From contig NZ_WKJG01000050.1 of NCBI RefSeq assembly GCF_027853235.1, positions 1 to 64,000 on the forward strand: a DNA stretch of 64,000 bases. Direction: 5' to 3'. The stretch is from Aliibacillus thermotolerans. Its GTDB lineage: Bacteria; Bacillota; Bacilli; Bacillales; Marinococcaceae. The notes below the pieces were generated by a model. That model saw only the letters and a program-made list of their open reading frames with translations, was not told the origin of the DNA and searched no databases. Below, piece after piece: positions 45,734 to 54,462 of this stretch (the stretch's first letter is position 1; the number at the start of each line of letters is the position of its first letter). The position numbers and the translations under genes are program-made.

Positions 45734-46466
45734 AAACCTCACCTCTTTCCTTTTCTTTATCAGTCAACCAGCGATTGATACGTTTGGTGACGATGTCTCG
45801 CACGTGTGCACTTGATCCTAACGTGTCACATAAAATCCATCCTTTTTTCTTCGCTGCTTGGGTTAAGGACGCGAATAAACGCCCATCAAAAAGTAAAAAT
45901 GGTAAAATAAATCGCTGTTTTTCTGTTGCTTCATTTACAATGTCTTGGAAATGGGGTTTGTGCCCGTATAAGAAACATATTGTTATCTCCGTTTCGGGAA
46001 GTTTTCGTTGGAGACGTTCCGAGACCTGTATTAAATGTTGTTTTACTTGAGGGGAACGTCCACCCCGTCCTACTAAAAGCACATGACGTTGTGGCACTTC
46101 TAGAAATTGTTTCATGAGAAGCGCTTCGTATAAAGCGTCGATGAGTTTTTCCTCTTCTCCCAAAGGCTCTTCATAAATAAATTGGATGAAAGGATACTTC
46201 CGTCGTGCCGAAATGATCGCTTGTGGAATGTCGTAAGTTGCGTGATCTGCTTTTAACAACAACAAAGGAACGATAATAATAGTCGTTGCGCCTTCTTTCA
46301 CACACATTTCAATGCCTTCCAAGAGAGTAGGTCGTGAAAACTGTAGAAAGCAAATTTTCTGCAGCGGGCTATTCACTTTTTTTATCACTGGGGCAAGGGA
46401 GGAATACACTTCTTTCCTTCCACTTCGCTTACGAGTGCCATGACTGACATACAAGATCGCTTGCAC
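45711..46466 (-). CDS. sirB: Sirohydrochlorin ferrochelatase (SirB/CbiX-like)
   Basis: Inserts iron into sirohydrochlorin to make siroheme. The 251-residue protein has the CbiX layout of two related halves. The first half has ILYVSHGTRKRSG (His ligand) and IIVPLLLLKADHATYDIP. The second half has HVLLVGRGGRSPQVKQ, ICFLYGHKPHFQDIV and RFILPFLLFDGRLF. It corresponds to YlnE. It lies between sumT and cysJ and overlaps the cysJ start. Confidence 0.9.
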   Translation of the reverse strand: MQAILYVSHGTRKRSGRKEVYSSLAPVIKKVNSPLQKICFLQFSRPTLLEGIEMCVKEGATTIIIVPLLLLKADHATYDIPQAIISARRKYPFIQFIYEEPLGEEEKLIDALYEALLMKQFLEVPQRHVLLVGRGGRSPQVKQHLIQVSERLQRKLPETEITICFLYGHKPHFQDIVNEATEKQRFILPFLLFDGRLFASLTQAAKKKGWILCDTLGSSAHVRDIVTKRINRWLTDKEKERGEVYVITNDK

Positions 46467-46481
46467 ATCCTCTCCTCCTTT

Positions 46482-47270
46482 TTATTGTGACTTTTGTAGC
46501 GAGGAGTGATGGTCAGACCAATTTGTATACTCCTGAAACCAATTTATTTTTTCGCCTAGTTTTACTACTTCCCCCACTACGATAATGCTTGGGGGGTGGA
46601 TCCGTTCGTTTTTCGCTATTTGAACAATTGTTTGAAGATCCCCGGTAATAGTGCGCTGCTTCTCGGTTGTTCCTTGATGAATAATGGCGACAGGAGTACG
46701 GTCGGGTCTTCCAATCTCACGTAACGTTTGAACAATTTTTTCTAGATTTTTCATACCCATATAAATGACAAGTGTCCCTGCATGGCGCGCGATACTTTTC
46801 CAATTCTCATCATTATCTTGATTGTTTTCTGTCTGTCCGGTAAGAAAAGCGACGTGGCTGCTTACTTTTCGCTGAGTAAGCGGAATACCGGCATAGGCAC
46901 TCGCAGCAATCCCAGAAGTGATACCTGGTACAATTTCATAAGGAATATCATTGGTCGCTAATGTCAATGCTTCTTCTCCTCCGCGCCCAAAGATCAATGG
47001 GTCTCCTCCTTTTAATCTTGTCACCACTTTTCCTCGTTTGGCAAAAAACAGTAATTGTTCATTAATCATCCCTTGGGTCATCCAATGATGATTCGGTTTT
47101 TTCCCACAATAGACAAGGATTGCCTCTTTTTTTGCATGCTGTAACAATTCTTCATTCACAAGACGGTCATATAAGATGACATCAGCTTCTTGAATGGCGC
47201 GTAGAGCTTTGACAGTAATTAATTCGGGATCTCCTGGTCCTGCTCCAACGATGTATACGTAACCGCTCAT
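46482..47270 (-). CDS. sumT: Uroporphyrinogen-III C-methyltransferase (SumT)
   Basis: Methylates uroporphyrinogen III twice to precorrin-2 with SAM. The 262-residue SUMT has GYVYIVGAGPGDPELITVKA, LYDRLVNEELL, RLKGGDPLIFGRGGEE, PGITSGIAASAYAGIPLTQR and a C-terminal IIVVGEVVKL. It corresponds to YlnD of the B. subtilis cysH operon. A precorrin-2 dehydrogenase (YlnF/SirC) is absent from this operon, so that step must be encoded elsewhere or served by another enzyme. Confidence 0.95.
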   Translation of the reverse strand: MSGYVYIVGAGPGDPELITVKALRAIQEADVILYDRLVNEELLQHAKKEAILVYCGKKPNHHWMTQGMINEQLLFFAKRGKVVTRLKGGDPLIFGRGGEEALTLATNDIPYEIVPGITSGIAASAYAGIPLTQRKVSSHVAFLTGQTENNQDNDENWKSIARHAGTLVIYMGMKNLEKIVQTLREIGRPDRTPVAIIHQGTTEKQRTITGDLQTIVQIAKNERIHPPSIIVVGEVVKLGEKINWFQEYTNWSDHHSSLQKSQ

Positions 47271-47272
47271 CG

Positions 47273-47875
47273 TTACCTCCTCAATAACTGTTTTTCTTCC
47301 AGTGTCGTAACAATTTGATTCACTGCTTCTTCAATACTCACTTTGTCACTTTCAATGACAATTTCAGGTTGTACAGGCTCTTCATAGGGGGCATCAATAC
47401 CGGTAAAAGAAGATATCTCCCCTTTGCGTGCTTTTTCATAAAGTCCTTTTGGATCTCTTTCTTCACATACTTCAAGAGGGCATTTAACATACACTTCCAA
47501 AAATTCATCCTTATCCACTAATTGACGAACGAGGTCACGATCTTTTCGGTATGGGGAAATAAAAGCGGTAGCAACAATCGTGCCGGAGTCAACAAATAAT
47601 TTTGCCACTTCCCCAATGCGTCGGATATTTTCTTTTCTATCTTCAGGAGAAAAACCTAAATCTTGATTTAATCCGTGGCGAATATTATCACCATCTAAAA
47701 TATATCCTTGCTTCCCTTCTTCAAATAAACGTCGAATCAATGCATTGGCGATCGTTGACTTTCCTGAGCCAGATAAGCCAGTAAACCATAAAATACAACT
47801 TTTATGACCGTTCTTTTCTTGTCGTTCTTTTTTTTCTACTGATTGTTCATGCCAAACAATATGTTTTTCCGTCAT
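47273..47875 (-). CDS. cysC: Adenylylsulfate kinase CysC
   Basis: Phosphorylates APS to PAPS. The 200-residue P-loop kinase has [18 protein letters not shown] (Walker A), [32 protein letters not shown], and [22 protein letters not shown] with [14 protein letters not shown] 47875 is preceded by AAAGGAGGAG. It lies 2 nt from the sumT start. It restarts the operon after a 283-bp gap that contains remnant sequence. Confidence 0.95.
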   Translation of the reverse strand: MTEKHIVWHEQSVEKKERQEKNGHKSCILWFTGLSGSGKSTIANALIRRLFEEGKQGYILDGDNIRHGLNQDLGFSPEDRKENIRRIGEVAKLFVDSGTIVATAFISPYRKDRDLVRQLVDKDEFLEVYVKCPLEVCEERDPKGLYEKARKGEISSFTGIDAPYEEPVQPEIVIESDKVSIEEAVNQIVTTLEEKQLLRR

Positions 47876-47939
47876 GAAAGACTCCTCCTTTTTTCTACAG
47901 CTTCAATCCAGACGTCTTAGCTTTACTAGGAAAAATGGG

Positions 47940-48200
47940 AAAGATGCTATGCGAATGATTTTAAGATCGGATCAATCAATGCCGCATGAACCGTTTAGGA
48001 AACTTTATTTATTTGAAAAATTTATGAAGTGTCATAAGGTGAGCGAGTATCAATCAATTTCGATTCATACGCCTCATCTTGTCTAAGATCGCTTACCTGT
48101 CTGTTGCACCATGGTCTAATTTATCCTCACTTGAGTACTTCCGAGATGTCCTTTGTCCTTATATTCCGCTGCCTCCGTCATGGGTGCTTTGTCTTTCTTT
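47940..48200 (+). pseudogene. Possible tyrosine-recombinase remnant
   Basis: In shifting plus-strand frames this gap reads PFRKLYLFEKFMKCH, YQSISIHTPHL, then RSLTCLLHHGLIY. This order recalls the C-terminal end of integrases (FxKFxKKH, SIHxLRHT, SLLxxxGV). Frames are broken and the Arg-His of the catalytic motif is altered, so it would be a dead fragment inserted between cysP and cysC. The resemblance is weak. Confidence 0.3.
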
Positions 48201-49238
48201 TTTGATTAACTGTAAAAAACGAACAGAGCCTAGGGTGGCGATGGATACGGTGATCATGATAAACAATGTGTAGACATCTTTATGGATGAATATCAACATG
48301 AGAGAGTAAGAGACAACGACTGACACTACCGGCGACAATACCCAGACATGAATGATTTGTTTTAACACCATTTGTTCTCGCAATTGAAAACCGTGATTGG
48401 AAGCGCCAATACCGATAATCGCTGACGTGGTAACTTGTGTCAGTGGAACTGGGATTCCAAAAACAGATGCAACAATAACGAGAGATCCTCCTGTGAAAGA
48501 TACCGCACTTCCTTGCAGTAAAGACAGACGAGTAATTTTTTTACCATTGGTCTCAAGTACTTTACTTCCAAACACCATTGATCCCAACCCTAAAAACAAA
48601 CCGCCAAATAAGAGGGCCTGCTCCATTGAAATTAACGAAGCGCCAACGAGTGGGCCAACAGCATTAGATACATTGTTCATCCCTGCGGCAAATGATTCCA
48701 CTAGACCAGTCATGATGACCAACGCCGTCAATACCTTTTTCCACGTTGAGTTTGTATGAAGGAAGGTCCATTTCGGTTCAATATTTTTTATTCCTCTACC
48801 TAACATATAAGCAATTCCAAAAGCCACCACCGGGACAATGAGCCAACATAAGAAAATCGTAAATAAATTGCTTACGTGTAACGATTGAAACGCAAGACCA
48901 ACACCGACAAGAGAACCGACCACTACTTCACTTGTTGATAATGGAATGCCTATCCAATTGGCGAAAAACAGGGTGAATGTAGCTCCTAATAAAATGATGA
49001 TGGCAACTTCCGTCGTAATGAAACTTTCCGGAATCACCCCAGCACCGATTGTTTTGACAACTTCCGAACCGAAGAGCGCACCAACGAAAGCGCCTCCTCC
49101 GACAAGAAGCATGGCGACAAATCGTCTTTTGATTGCTCCACTTCCATAAGCGGGGCCCATTGCAGCAGCGGTTCCACTTGCACCGATATTCATCGCAAAG
49201 AAAAATGCAATGATATACGCGCCAATCGTTACATCCAT
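48159..49238 (-). CDS. cysP: PiT-family anion permease, probable sulfate permease CysP
   Basis: A 359-residue polytopic transporter of the inorganic phosphate (PiT) family with two homologous halves: FFFAMNIGASGTAAAMGPAYGSGAI near the start and AAGMNNVSNAVGPLVGAS later. In B. subtilis the PiT-like CysP in the cysH operon imports sulfate. Position between sat and cysC here supports the same role over phosphate. ATG 49238 has AAGGTGAGC upstream and it lies 4 nt after sat. Confidence 0.9.
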   Translation of the reverse strand: MDVTIGAYIIAFFFAMNIGASGTAAAMGPAYGSGAIKRRFVAMLLVGGGAFVGALFGSEVVKTIGAGVIPESFITTEVAIIILLGATFTLFFANWIGIPLSTSEVVVGSLVGVGLAFQSLHVSNLFTIFLCWLIVPVVAFGIAYMLGRGIKNIEPKWTFLHTNSTWKKVLTALVIMTGLVESFAAGMNNVSNAVGPLVGASLISMEQALLFGGLFLGLGSMVFGSKVLETNGKKITRLSLLQGSAVSFTGGSLVIVASVFGIPVPLTQVTTSAIIGIGASNHGFQLREQMVLKQIIHVWVLSPVVSVVVSYSLMLIFIHKDVYTLFIMITVSIATLGSVRFLQLIKKERQSTHDGGSGI

Positions 49239-49242
49239 AAGC

Positions 49243-50385
49243 TCACCTTCCTACCTTTTCTTTCACTCCTTCGATCAACACTTTCACAACTTCCGGCCGA
49301 CTAAATTCCGGAGGTGGCATTTCTCCTTTACTTAACATTTCACGCACTTTTGTTCCGGATAAAATGACGTGATGACTTGCATCGTGAGGGCACGTTTTTT
49401 GCGAAGCCATATTGTCGCATTTTTTGCAATAGAAACTATGTTCAAAAAATAATGGGGTGATTCCAAGTTCCTCCGCTGTAAATTGCTCAAAAATTCGTTG
49501 AGCGTCATAAGTGCCATAGTAATTTCCAACGCCGGCATGATCTCTACCGACGATAAAATGAGTACAACCGTAGTTTTTTCTCACAAGCGCATGGAATATT
49601 GCTTCTCGTGGTCCGGCATAACGCATCGCTGCTGGAAAAACAGCTAAAAAGGACCGGTTTTTCGGGTAGTAATGTTTTAATATCACTTCATAACTTTGCA
49701 TCCGAACATCGGCTGGAATATCTCCTTGTTTTGTCTTTCCTACTAACGGTTGGAGAAACAAGCCATCTACCGTTTCTAATGCCGATTTTTGAATATATTC
49801 GTGGGCCCGGTGCACCGGATTTCTCGTTTGAAAGCCAACAACCGTTTTCCATCCTCTCTTTTTAAATTCTTCTCTCGTTTCTTGTGGATCCAAGTAATAT
49901 GATTGAAACTCATCATGTACGATTTCCTCGGTTAACGTAATCGGCCCTGCCACGTATACCGCGGCTCGCTCAAAAAGATTTCGGACTCCAGGATGTTCAA
50001 GGTCGGTTGTTTGGTACACTTTCTCTGCTTCTCGTTCTTTATCTGGTACGTAAATATCCTCTATCTCTACATATCCGTACACTTTTTCTTCATAGATAAG
50101 CGTCGCTTTTTGACCAATTTTTAATTCAGAAGCTTTTTCTTTGGTAACCGGTAAGGTGATTGGGATCGACCATACTGTTCCATCTTCCAAGCACATGTTT
50201 TCCACCACGGATTCATAATCTCGTCGGTGTAAAAATCCGGTTAACGGACTGTACCCTCCATTTGCAAGCAGTTCAATATCCGAAAGTCCAATTTCATCAA
50301 TTGGAATCGCTGCTTGAATATTACTCGTATTTTCTCCTATTTTTTTTCGATTGACTAACGTTCCACCATGTGGCAAATGAGACAT
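49243..50385 (-). CDS. sat: Sulfate adenylyltransferase Sat
   Basis: Activates sulfate to APS with ATP. The 380-residue protein is the bacterial single-chain ATP sulfurylase: [32 protein letters not shown], HxGH-like [27 protein letters not shown], and a Cys-pair insertion [18 protein letters not shown] with a possible zinc or redox role. ATG 50385 has AAGGAAGG; the longer frame from 50457 overlaps cysH. CysH to sat spacing is 26 nt. Confidence 0.95.
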   Translation of the reverse strand: MSHLPHGGTLVNRKKIGENTSNIQAAIPIDEIGLSDIELLANGGYSPLTGFLHRRDYESVVENMCLEDGTVWSIPITLPVTKEKASELKIGQKATLIYEEKVYGYVEIEDIYVPDKEREAEKVYQTTDLEHPGVRNLFERAAVYVAGPITLTEEIVHDEFQSYYLDPQETREEFKKRGWKTVVGFQTRNPVHRAHEYIQKSALETVDGLFLQPLVGKTKQGDIPADVRMQSYEVILKHYYPKNRSFLAVFPAAMRYAGPREAIFHALVRKNYGCTHFIVGRDHAGVGNYYGTYDAQRIFEQFTAEELGITPLFFEHSFYCKKCDNMASQKTCPHDASHHVILSGTKVREMLSKGEMPPPEFSRPEVVKVLIEGVKEKVGR

Positions 50386-50411
50386 GAACAATCCTTCCTT
50401 TCTATATTTTT

Positions 50412-51122
50412 CTACGGACGATGAAGTCCGCATTCCGTTTTGCCAAGTCCTTGCCAACGACCACTTCGTAAGTCCTCTCCTTCAAGAACAGGTGCAGTAC
50501 AAGGAAAACAGCCGATACTTGGGTAATTTTGATCGTGCAATGGGTGATAAGGAAGAGAATGGGTGTTGATATAGTCCCACACCTCATCCCACGTCCAATG
50601 GATTAAGGGACATATTTTAATTTTTCGGAAACGGTTGTCTTTATTTACAAATTGAACATGTTGTCGAGTGGGTGATTGTTCTCTTCTTAATCCAGAGATC
50701 CATGCTTCGTATTTAGTCAATTCTTTTTCTAATGGTGCGAGTTTACGTATCGCACAACATTGATCTGGGTCTTTCTCCCATAGCTTATCTCCGTACCGAG
50801 TTTTTTGTTCCGCGGGTGTTAGTTCAGGCTGAATGCTTTGGATATTTAATGTGGAAAAATAATTTTTCACTTCTTCTAAGAACCGGTACGTTTCTGAAAA
50901 ATGGTAATCGGTATCAATAAAGACGACCGTAGCACTTGGGTTTACTTGTTGAATGAGATGGAGTAGTACCATTCCTTCTGCTCCAAGGCTTGACGCGTAT
51001 ACAACTTCTTCTCCATATGTGTCATAAGTCCACTTCAAAACATCAATGGCTTTCCACTCTTCCCATTCTTTGGTTAGTGATTGTAATGCGTCTTCTGTCA
51101 CCGTTTCATAGACGTATGTCAT
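50412..51122 (-). CDS. cysH: APS/PAPS reductase CysH
   Basis: Reduces adenylylsulfate (and PAPS) to sulfite. The 236-residue PP-loop protein has [42 protein letters not shown] and [10 protein letters not shown] (the Cys-Cys and Cys-x-x-Cys ligands of a 4Fe-4S cluster), and the C-terminal catalytic TECGLH. The cluster type usually prefers APS, as in B. subtilis where both are used; the presence of CysC suggests PAPS is also made. ATG 51122 follows AAGGGAGGG. Confidence 0.95.
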   Translation of the reverse strand: MTYVYETVTEDALQSLTKEWEEWKAIDVLKWTYDTYGEEVVYASSLGAEGMVLLHLIQQVNPSATVVFIDTDYHFSETYRFLEEVKNYFSTLNIQSIQPELTPAEQKTRYGDKLWEKDPDQCCAIRKLAPLEKELTKYEAWISGLRREQSPTRQHVQFVNKDNRFRKIKICPLIHWTWDEVWDYINTHSLPYHPLHDQNYPSIGCFPCTAPVLEGEDLRSGRWQGLGKTECGLHRP

Positions 51123-51135
51123 GGAATCCCTCCCT

Positions 51136-51201
51136 TAAAATAAAAAGGCAACGTGTATATCTTCATCTCTAATCACGAGATGTTTAGATATATACGTCGC
51201 C
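51136..51201 (-). terminator. Intrinsic terminator/attenuator between yezD and cysH
   Basis: On the minus strand GGCGACGTATATATCT and CATCTC pair with GAGATG and GATATACACGTTGCC around a 7-nt loop, about 20 bp with a few mismatches, followed by TTTTTATTTT. It lies 25 nt before the cysH start, within the same transcript as yezD, so it should limit transcription into the sulfate genes. Confidence 0.75.
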
Positions 51202-51225
51202 TCCAGTTTGTCTGGTCAGCATATT

Positions 51226-51369
51226 TCATGTAAATCGCAGTTTCTCCTTTTTTTCCATTTGAACAATCTTGCCGTCTTGGACAACAATTGTGATTGAGCC
51301 ATATTTTAAGTCTTTTAGGAGTACTTTAAGCTTTTCATACGTTTTTTCTAAATCTTCTTGTTGTCCCAT
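51226..51369 (-). CDS. yezD: YezD-family (DUF2292) small protein
   Basis: A 47-residue protein, too short for common ORF thresholds. It reads MGQQEDLEKTYEKLKVLLKD, then YGSITIVVQDGKIVQMEK and ends EKLRFT, the typical YezD/DUF2292 pattern. ATG 51369 follows GGAGGGG. DUF2292 proteins recur in bacterial sulfur-assimilation and cysteine gene sets but have no known role. It is the first gene after the operon promoter, before the attenuator-like hairpin. Confidence 0.85.
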   Translation of the reverse strand: MGQQEDLEKTYEKLKVLLKDLKYGSITIVVQDGKIVQMEKKEKLRFT

Positions 51370-51425
51370 GAAGCCCCTCCTCGTTAAAACATAGTAATTA
51401 TATAAGATTTATATGTTTGAATTGT

Positions 51426-51454
51426 ATTCTATGTGATAAAACTGAGAATGTCAA
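51426..51454 (-). promoter_or_regulatory. Promoter of the sulfate assimilation operon
   Basis: Minus strand TTGACA (51449-51454), 17 nt, TAGAAT (51426-51431), about 40 nt before the ribosome binding site of yezD. The -10 is followed by an AT-rich ATACAATTC segment where a CymR-type repressor could bind; I cannot define a site. Confidence 0.8.
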
Positions 51455-51491
51455 CATGTTTTTCAATTTTTTATAAATAGCGACGAAATGA

Positions 51492-52415
51492 CTAAACACA
51501 CAACAAAACAAGGGATGTATCTAGCACGTACACCCCTTGTTTTGTTAACGAAATTTGAATATTCCCTGAACGTTCCGTACTAATAAAAGGCGTTCCGTAT
51601 CGTTTTAATCGGTGCGTTACAATCGCATGAGGATGGCCGAAATCATTATCTTTTCCATAAGTAAGCACCGCAATGGACGGACGAACTTGCCTTAATAATT
51701 CAGCCGAAGTCGAAGTATGTGATCCGTGATGGGCGACTTTTAACACATCCGCATGGCCAGGATACTTTTTAATCAGCTCCTTTTCAATTTTTTGCGGGAT
51801 ATCGCCGAGCAGTAATGCGGTATGTTGATCCGTCTCTATCTTCAATACAATTGAAGAATCATTGGTTTCATCCGACGGTCTTTCTGCATTTAATACGATC
51901 ACCGTTGCTCCTTCGATCGGTACCGTCTCACCTTCTTTTGCGATGGTTACTGGGATATTTTCATTTTGTATAGTTTGTTGGTACATCTCATACGTTTCCG
52001 TCTCCTTTTCTTTTCCACTATCTAAGACATTTTTTACGTCTATATTTTTCAATACAGTAATCAATCCACCGATGTGATCGTAATCAGGGTGTGTCGCCAC
52101 TACCCAATCAAGCTGGTGAATCCCTTTTTCCCTTAAATATTGAAGAACTTGTTTTCCTTTTTCGGGTTTTCCTCCATCGATTAGGATGTTCTCGCCAGTA
52201 GCAAATTGAACCAAGGTACTATCCCCTTGGCCTACATCAATAAAGTGAAAATCAACTGACTTTTCTTGCGTCGTTATCTCCGAAAACAGTTCTTCTTGTC
52301 CTATATAGAAAACGGGATCATCGGTGATATAAGGAGACGTAAAAGAGATAGTACAAGACAATAATATCAATGACAAAAGAAAAAACATACCTACGTCCGA
52401 TACTTTCCCAATCAC
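51492..52415 (-). CDS. Secreted ComEC-like MBL-fold hydrolase
   Basis: A 307-residue protein with an N-terminal hydrophobic segment (MFFLLSLILLSCTISFTS, possible lipobox) and a ComEC/Rec2-type MBL domain: DFHFIDVGQGDSTLVQF, WVVATHPDYDHIGGLI, ALLLGDIPQKIEKEL, VLKVAHHGSHTSTSAELL and AVLTYGKDNDFGHPH. These lone MBL proteins resemble the external domain of ComEC and may be nucleases or phosphodiesterases. The last 15 or so codons run through the terminator stem (aacaaaacaaggg and its complement), so the original stop may have been lost. Confidence 0.82.
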   Translation of the reverse strand: MIGKVSDVGMFFLLSLILLSCTISFTSPYITDDPVFYIGQEELFSEITTQEKSVDFHFIDVGQGDSTLVQFATGENILIDGGKPEKGKQVLQYLREKGIHQLDWVVATHPDYDHIGGLITVLKNIDVKNVLDSGKEKETETYEMYQQTIQNENIPVTIAKEGETVPIEGATVIVLNAERPSDETNDSSIVLKIETDQHTALLLGDIPQKIEKELIKKYPGHADVLKVAHHGSHTSTSAELLRQVRPSIAVLTYGKDNDFGHPHAIVTHRLKRYGTPFISTERSGNIQISLTKQGVYVLDTSLVLLCV

Positions 52416-52465
52416 TAATACCCCCTTTCTTTTTAGTATGAACGAAATATCGAGCTGTGATGACA

Positions 52466-52491
52466 GTTTAAGTAAGAGAAAATGAGGATAT
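52466..52491 (+). promoter_or_regulatory. Sigma-B-like promoter of the cupin gene
   Basis: GTTTAA (52466-52471), 14 nt, GGATAT (52486-52491) matches the sigma-B consensus GTTTAA-N12-15-GGGWAT with one mismatch. No better sigma-A promoter is evident in the 106-bp gap. Confidence 0.45.
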
Positions 52492-52521
52492 AGTAAACAT
52501 ACATGGAAAGGGGATGAGGCG

Positions 52522-53034
52522 ATGAAAAATGAAGAAGTGACACCGATGTTTTTTCAACCACAAGAACATATCCCAAACAATAAAGAAATCCCTGTCCTGC
52601 TTTATTCCGGGGTGATGTCTGAGAAGACAGAAAAAATGCGTGACACATTCCATCAAAACAATTGGACAAATAGCTGGTTAGGTTCATTGCATGAAGAAGA
52701 TCACTTCCACAGTAATACCCATGAAGTGATTGGCATTTATAACGGTTCTGGTCGCATTCGTTTAGGGGGAGCGAAAGGGACTTATTTTGATGTGATGAAA
52801 GGAGATGTGTTGGTCATTCCTGCCGGAGTGTGCCATCGTTTAATGAGCGCTAGTTTCGATTTTGCGGTAATTGGCGCATATCCCGATGGAAAGGAATATA
52901 ATCATATGACAGGAGAAGAAAAAGAGATGGAAGAGTGGGAAAAAGAAATCAGCAAAGTCCCTCTTCCAAAAACGGATCCGGTGTTTGGAAAAGAAGGACC
53001 TCTCATTCGGGCTTGGATACGAAAAAGTATATAA
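52522..53034 (+). CDS. Cupin-domain protein (YjlB-like)
   Basis: A 170-residue single-cupin protein. Metal-ligand motif one is HEEDHFHSNTHEVIGIYNGSG and motif two GDVLVIPAGVCHRLMSAS. It resembles YjlB of B. subtilis; function unknown. ATG 52522 follows AAAGGGGATGAGG. It is transcribed alone, divergently from the ComEC-like gene. Confidence 0.85.
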   Translation: MKNEEVTPMFFQPQEHIPNNKEIPVLLYSGVMSEKTEKMRDTFHQNNWTNSWLGSLHEEDHFHSNTHEVIGIYNGSGRIRLGGAKGTYFDVMKGDVLVIPAGVCHRLMSASFDFAVIGAYPDGKEYNHMTGEEKEMEEWEKEISKVPLPKTDPVFGKEGPLIRAWIRKSI

Positions 53035-53035
53035 A

Positions 53036-53067
53036 AAATCCCGTCTACCATTTAAGTAGAACGGGAT
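53036..53067. terminator. Hairpin between convergent cupin and MFS genes
   Basis: aatcccgtctac/gtagaacgggat stem around catttaa. The right arm covers the last MFS codons. T-rich flanks exist on the minus side. Confidence 0.6.
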
Positions 53068-54461
53068 GTCTTTGTTGATGCGGCATTGCTTTTCACATAA
53101 AAAGATAAAACCAAGCAAAGCAAAGATAATACAAACGAGACCCAAAAAGCAGTATTTACTCCTGTAATCATTGCATCTCCAGCATCACTTCTCCAAGCAA
53201 CTGTTGTCATAATTGTAATTAATAGCGCGGTACCGATAGATCCTGATACTTGTCGAAACGTATTGTTCACTGCTGTTCCGTGCGGGATTAAATCACGTGG
53301 GAGGGAATTTAATCCTGCAGTAGTAATCGGCATCATCACAAGGGAGATGCTGAACATCCGAAGCGTATAGACAGCCATCATAAAAGTAAGGGGTGTTTCT
53401 TCTGATAAATCGGTATATAACACATTGGAGATGGCCATGAGTGACAAGCCGATCAGCATGAGCCATTTTGCTCCGACGCGGTCAAATATCCTCCCGGTAA
53501 TTGGAGACATCAATCCCATTAAAATCGCTCCAGGAAGCATCATGAGTCCGGATTCTGTTGCAGTGAAATTGCGCATATCTTGCATATAAAGCGGCAAGAT
53601 CGTGGCCCCACCGACCATGACCATAAATACGATCATTCCAATAATGGTGGTTAACGTAAAAATGCGATATTTCAATACTCTTAACTCTAAAATTGGTTCT
53701 CGTAAACGGAGTTGACGATGAGAGAAGAAAATTAAACTGATGATTCCTATGCTAATGGAAATAAGCACGGCCTCGTGAGACCAACCTAAGCTACCAGCAC
53801 TACTGAATCCGTAAAGAATGCCTCCGAACCCGAATGTGGACAAAATAATCGACAGGACATCGACTTTCGGAAACTTTTGTTCGGTGACATTTTTTAAGAT
53901 AAAATACGCAAAGATAATATCAAATACAGCGATTGGAAAAACGATATAAAAAAGTGTCCTCCAATGAAAGTGATCGACGATTATCCCGGCAAGGGTCGGA
54001 CCAATGGCTGGAGCAAAGGAAATGACCAATCCCATAAACCCCATTGCTTGCCCCCGTTTATGAATAGGGAAAATGAGCAATACAATCGTTTGCATTAATG
54101 GCATCATGATTCCTGCTCCTGCTGCTTGGATTACTCTTCCAACCATTAAAATAGAAAAGTTCGGGGAAATGGCACAAATAAACGTACCAGCAGCAAACAT
54201 GCTGATGGCACTAATAAATAGTTTTCTTGTGGTAAACGTTTCAATTAAGAATGCTGTAATCGGAATCATGATTCCATTGACTAACATAAATATCGTCGTT
54301 AACCATTGTGCTGTATTGGGGTCAATCCTTAAATCTTCCATAATAGGTGGCAGTGCTGTCGTAAGAAGCGTTTGATTTAATATCGCCACAAACGCCCCAA
54401 TGAGCAACACTGCCATAATTGGTACTTTTTTAACTTCTGTAACGTCATGTTCTCTCTCCAC
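53052..54461 (-). CDS. DHA2-family (EmrB/QacA) MFS drug exporter
   Basis: A 469-residue major facilitator with about 14 hydrophobic helices. Antiporter motifs include ILNQTLLTTALPPIMEDL, GRVIQAAGAGIMMPLMQ (motif C-like) and WRTLFYIVFPIAV. It resembles LmrB/EmrB multidrug exporters. GTG 54461 begins 1 nt after the TetR-family gene stop, so the exporter and regulator are one operon with the regulator first. Substrates unknown. Confidence 0.9.
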   Translation of the reverse strand: MEREHDVTEVKKVPIMAVLLIGAFVAILNQTLLTTALPPIMEDLRIDPNTAQWLTTIFMLVNGIMIPITAFLIETFTTRKLFISAISMFAAGTFICAISPNFSILMVGRVIQAAGAGIMMPLMQTIVLLIFPIHKRGQAMGFMGLVISFAPAIGPTLAGIIVDHFHWRTLFYIVFPIAVFDIIFAYFILKNVTEQKFPKVDVLSIILSTFGFGGILYGFSSAGSLGWSHEAVLISISIGIISLIFFSHRQLRLREPILELRVLKYRIFTLTTIIGMIVFMVMVGGATILPLYMQDMRNFTATESGLMMLPGAILMGLMSPITGRIFDRVGAKWLMLIGLSLMAISNVLYTDLSEETPLTFMMAVYTLRMFSISLVMMPITTAGLNSLPRDLIPHGTAVNNTFRQVSGSIGTALLITIMTTVAWRSDAGDAMITGVNTAFWVSFVLSLLCLVLSFYVKSNAASTKTSRST

Positions 54462-54462
54462 A

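Noticed and set aside
51123-51430. SAM or T-box riboswitch ahead of cysH
   Set aside because: The space is filled by the yezD coding region and one simple terminator hairpin; no T-box or S-box core is seen.
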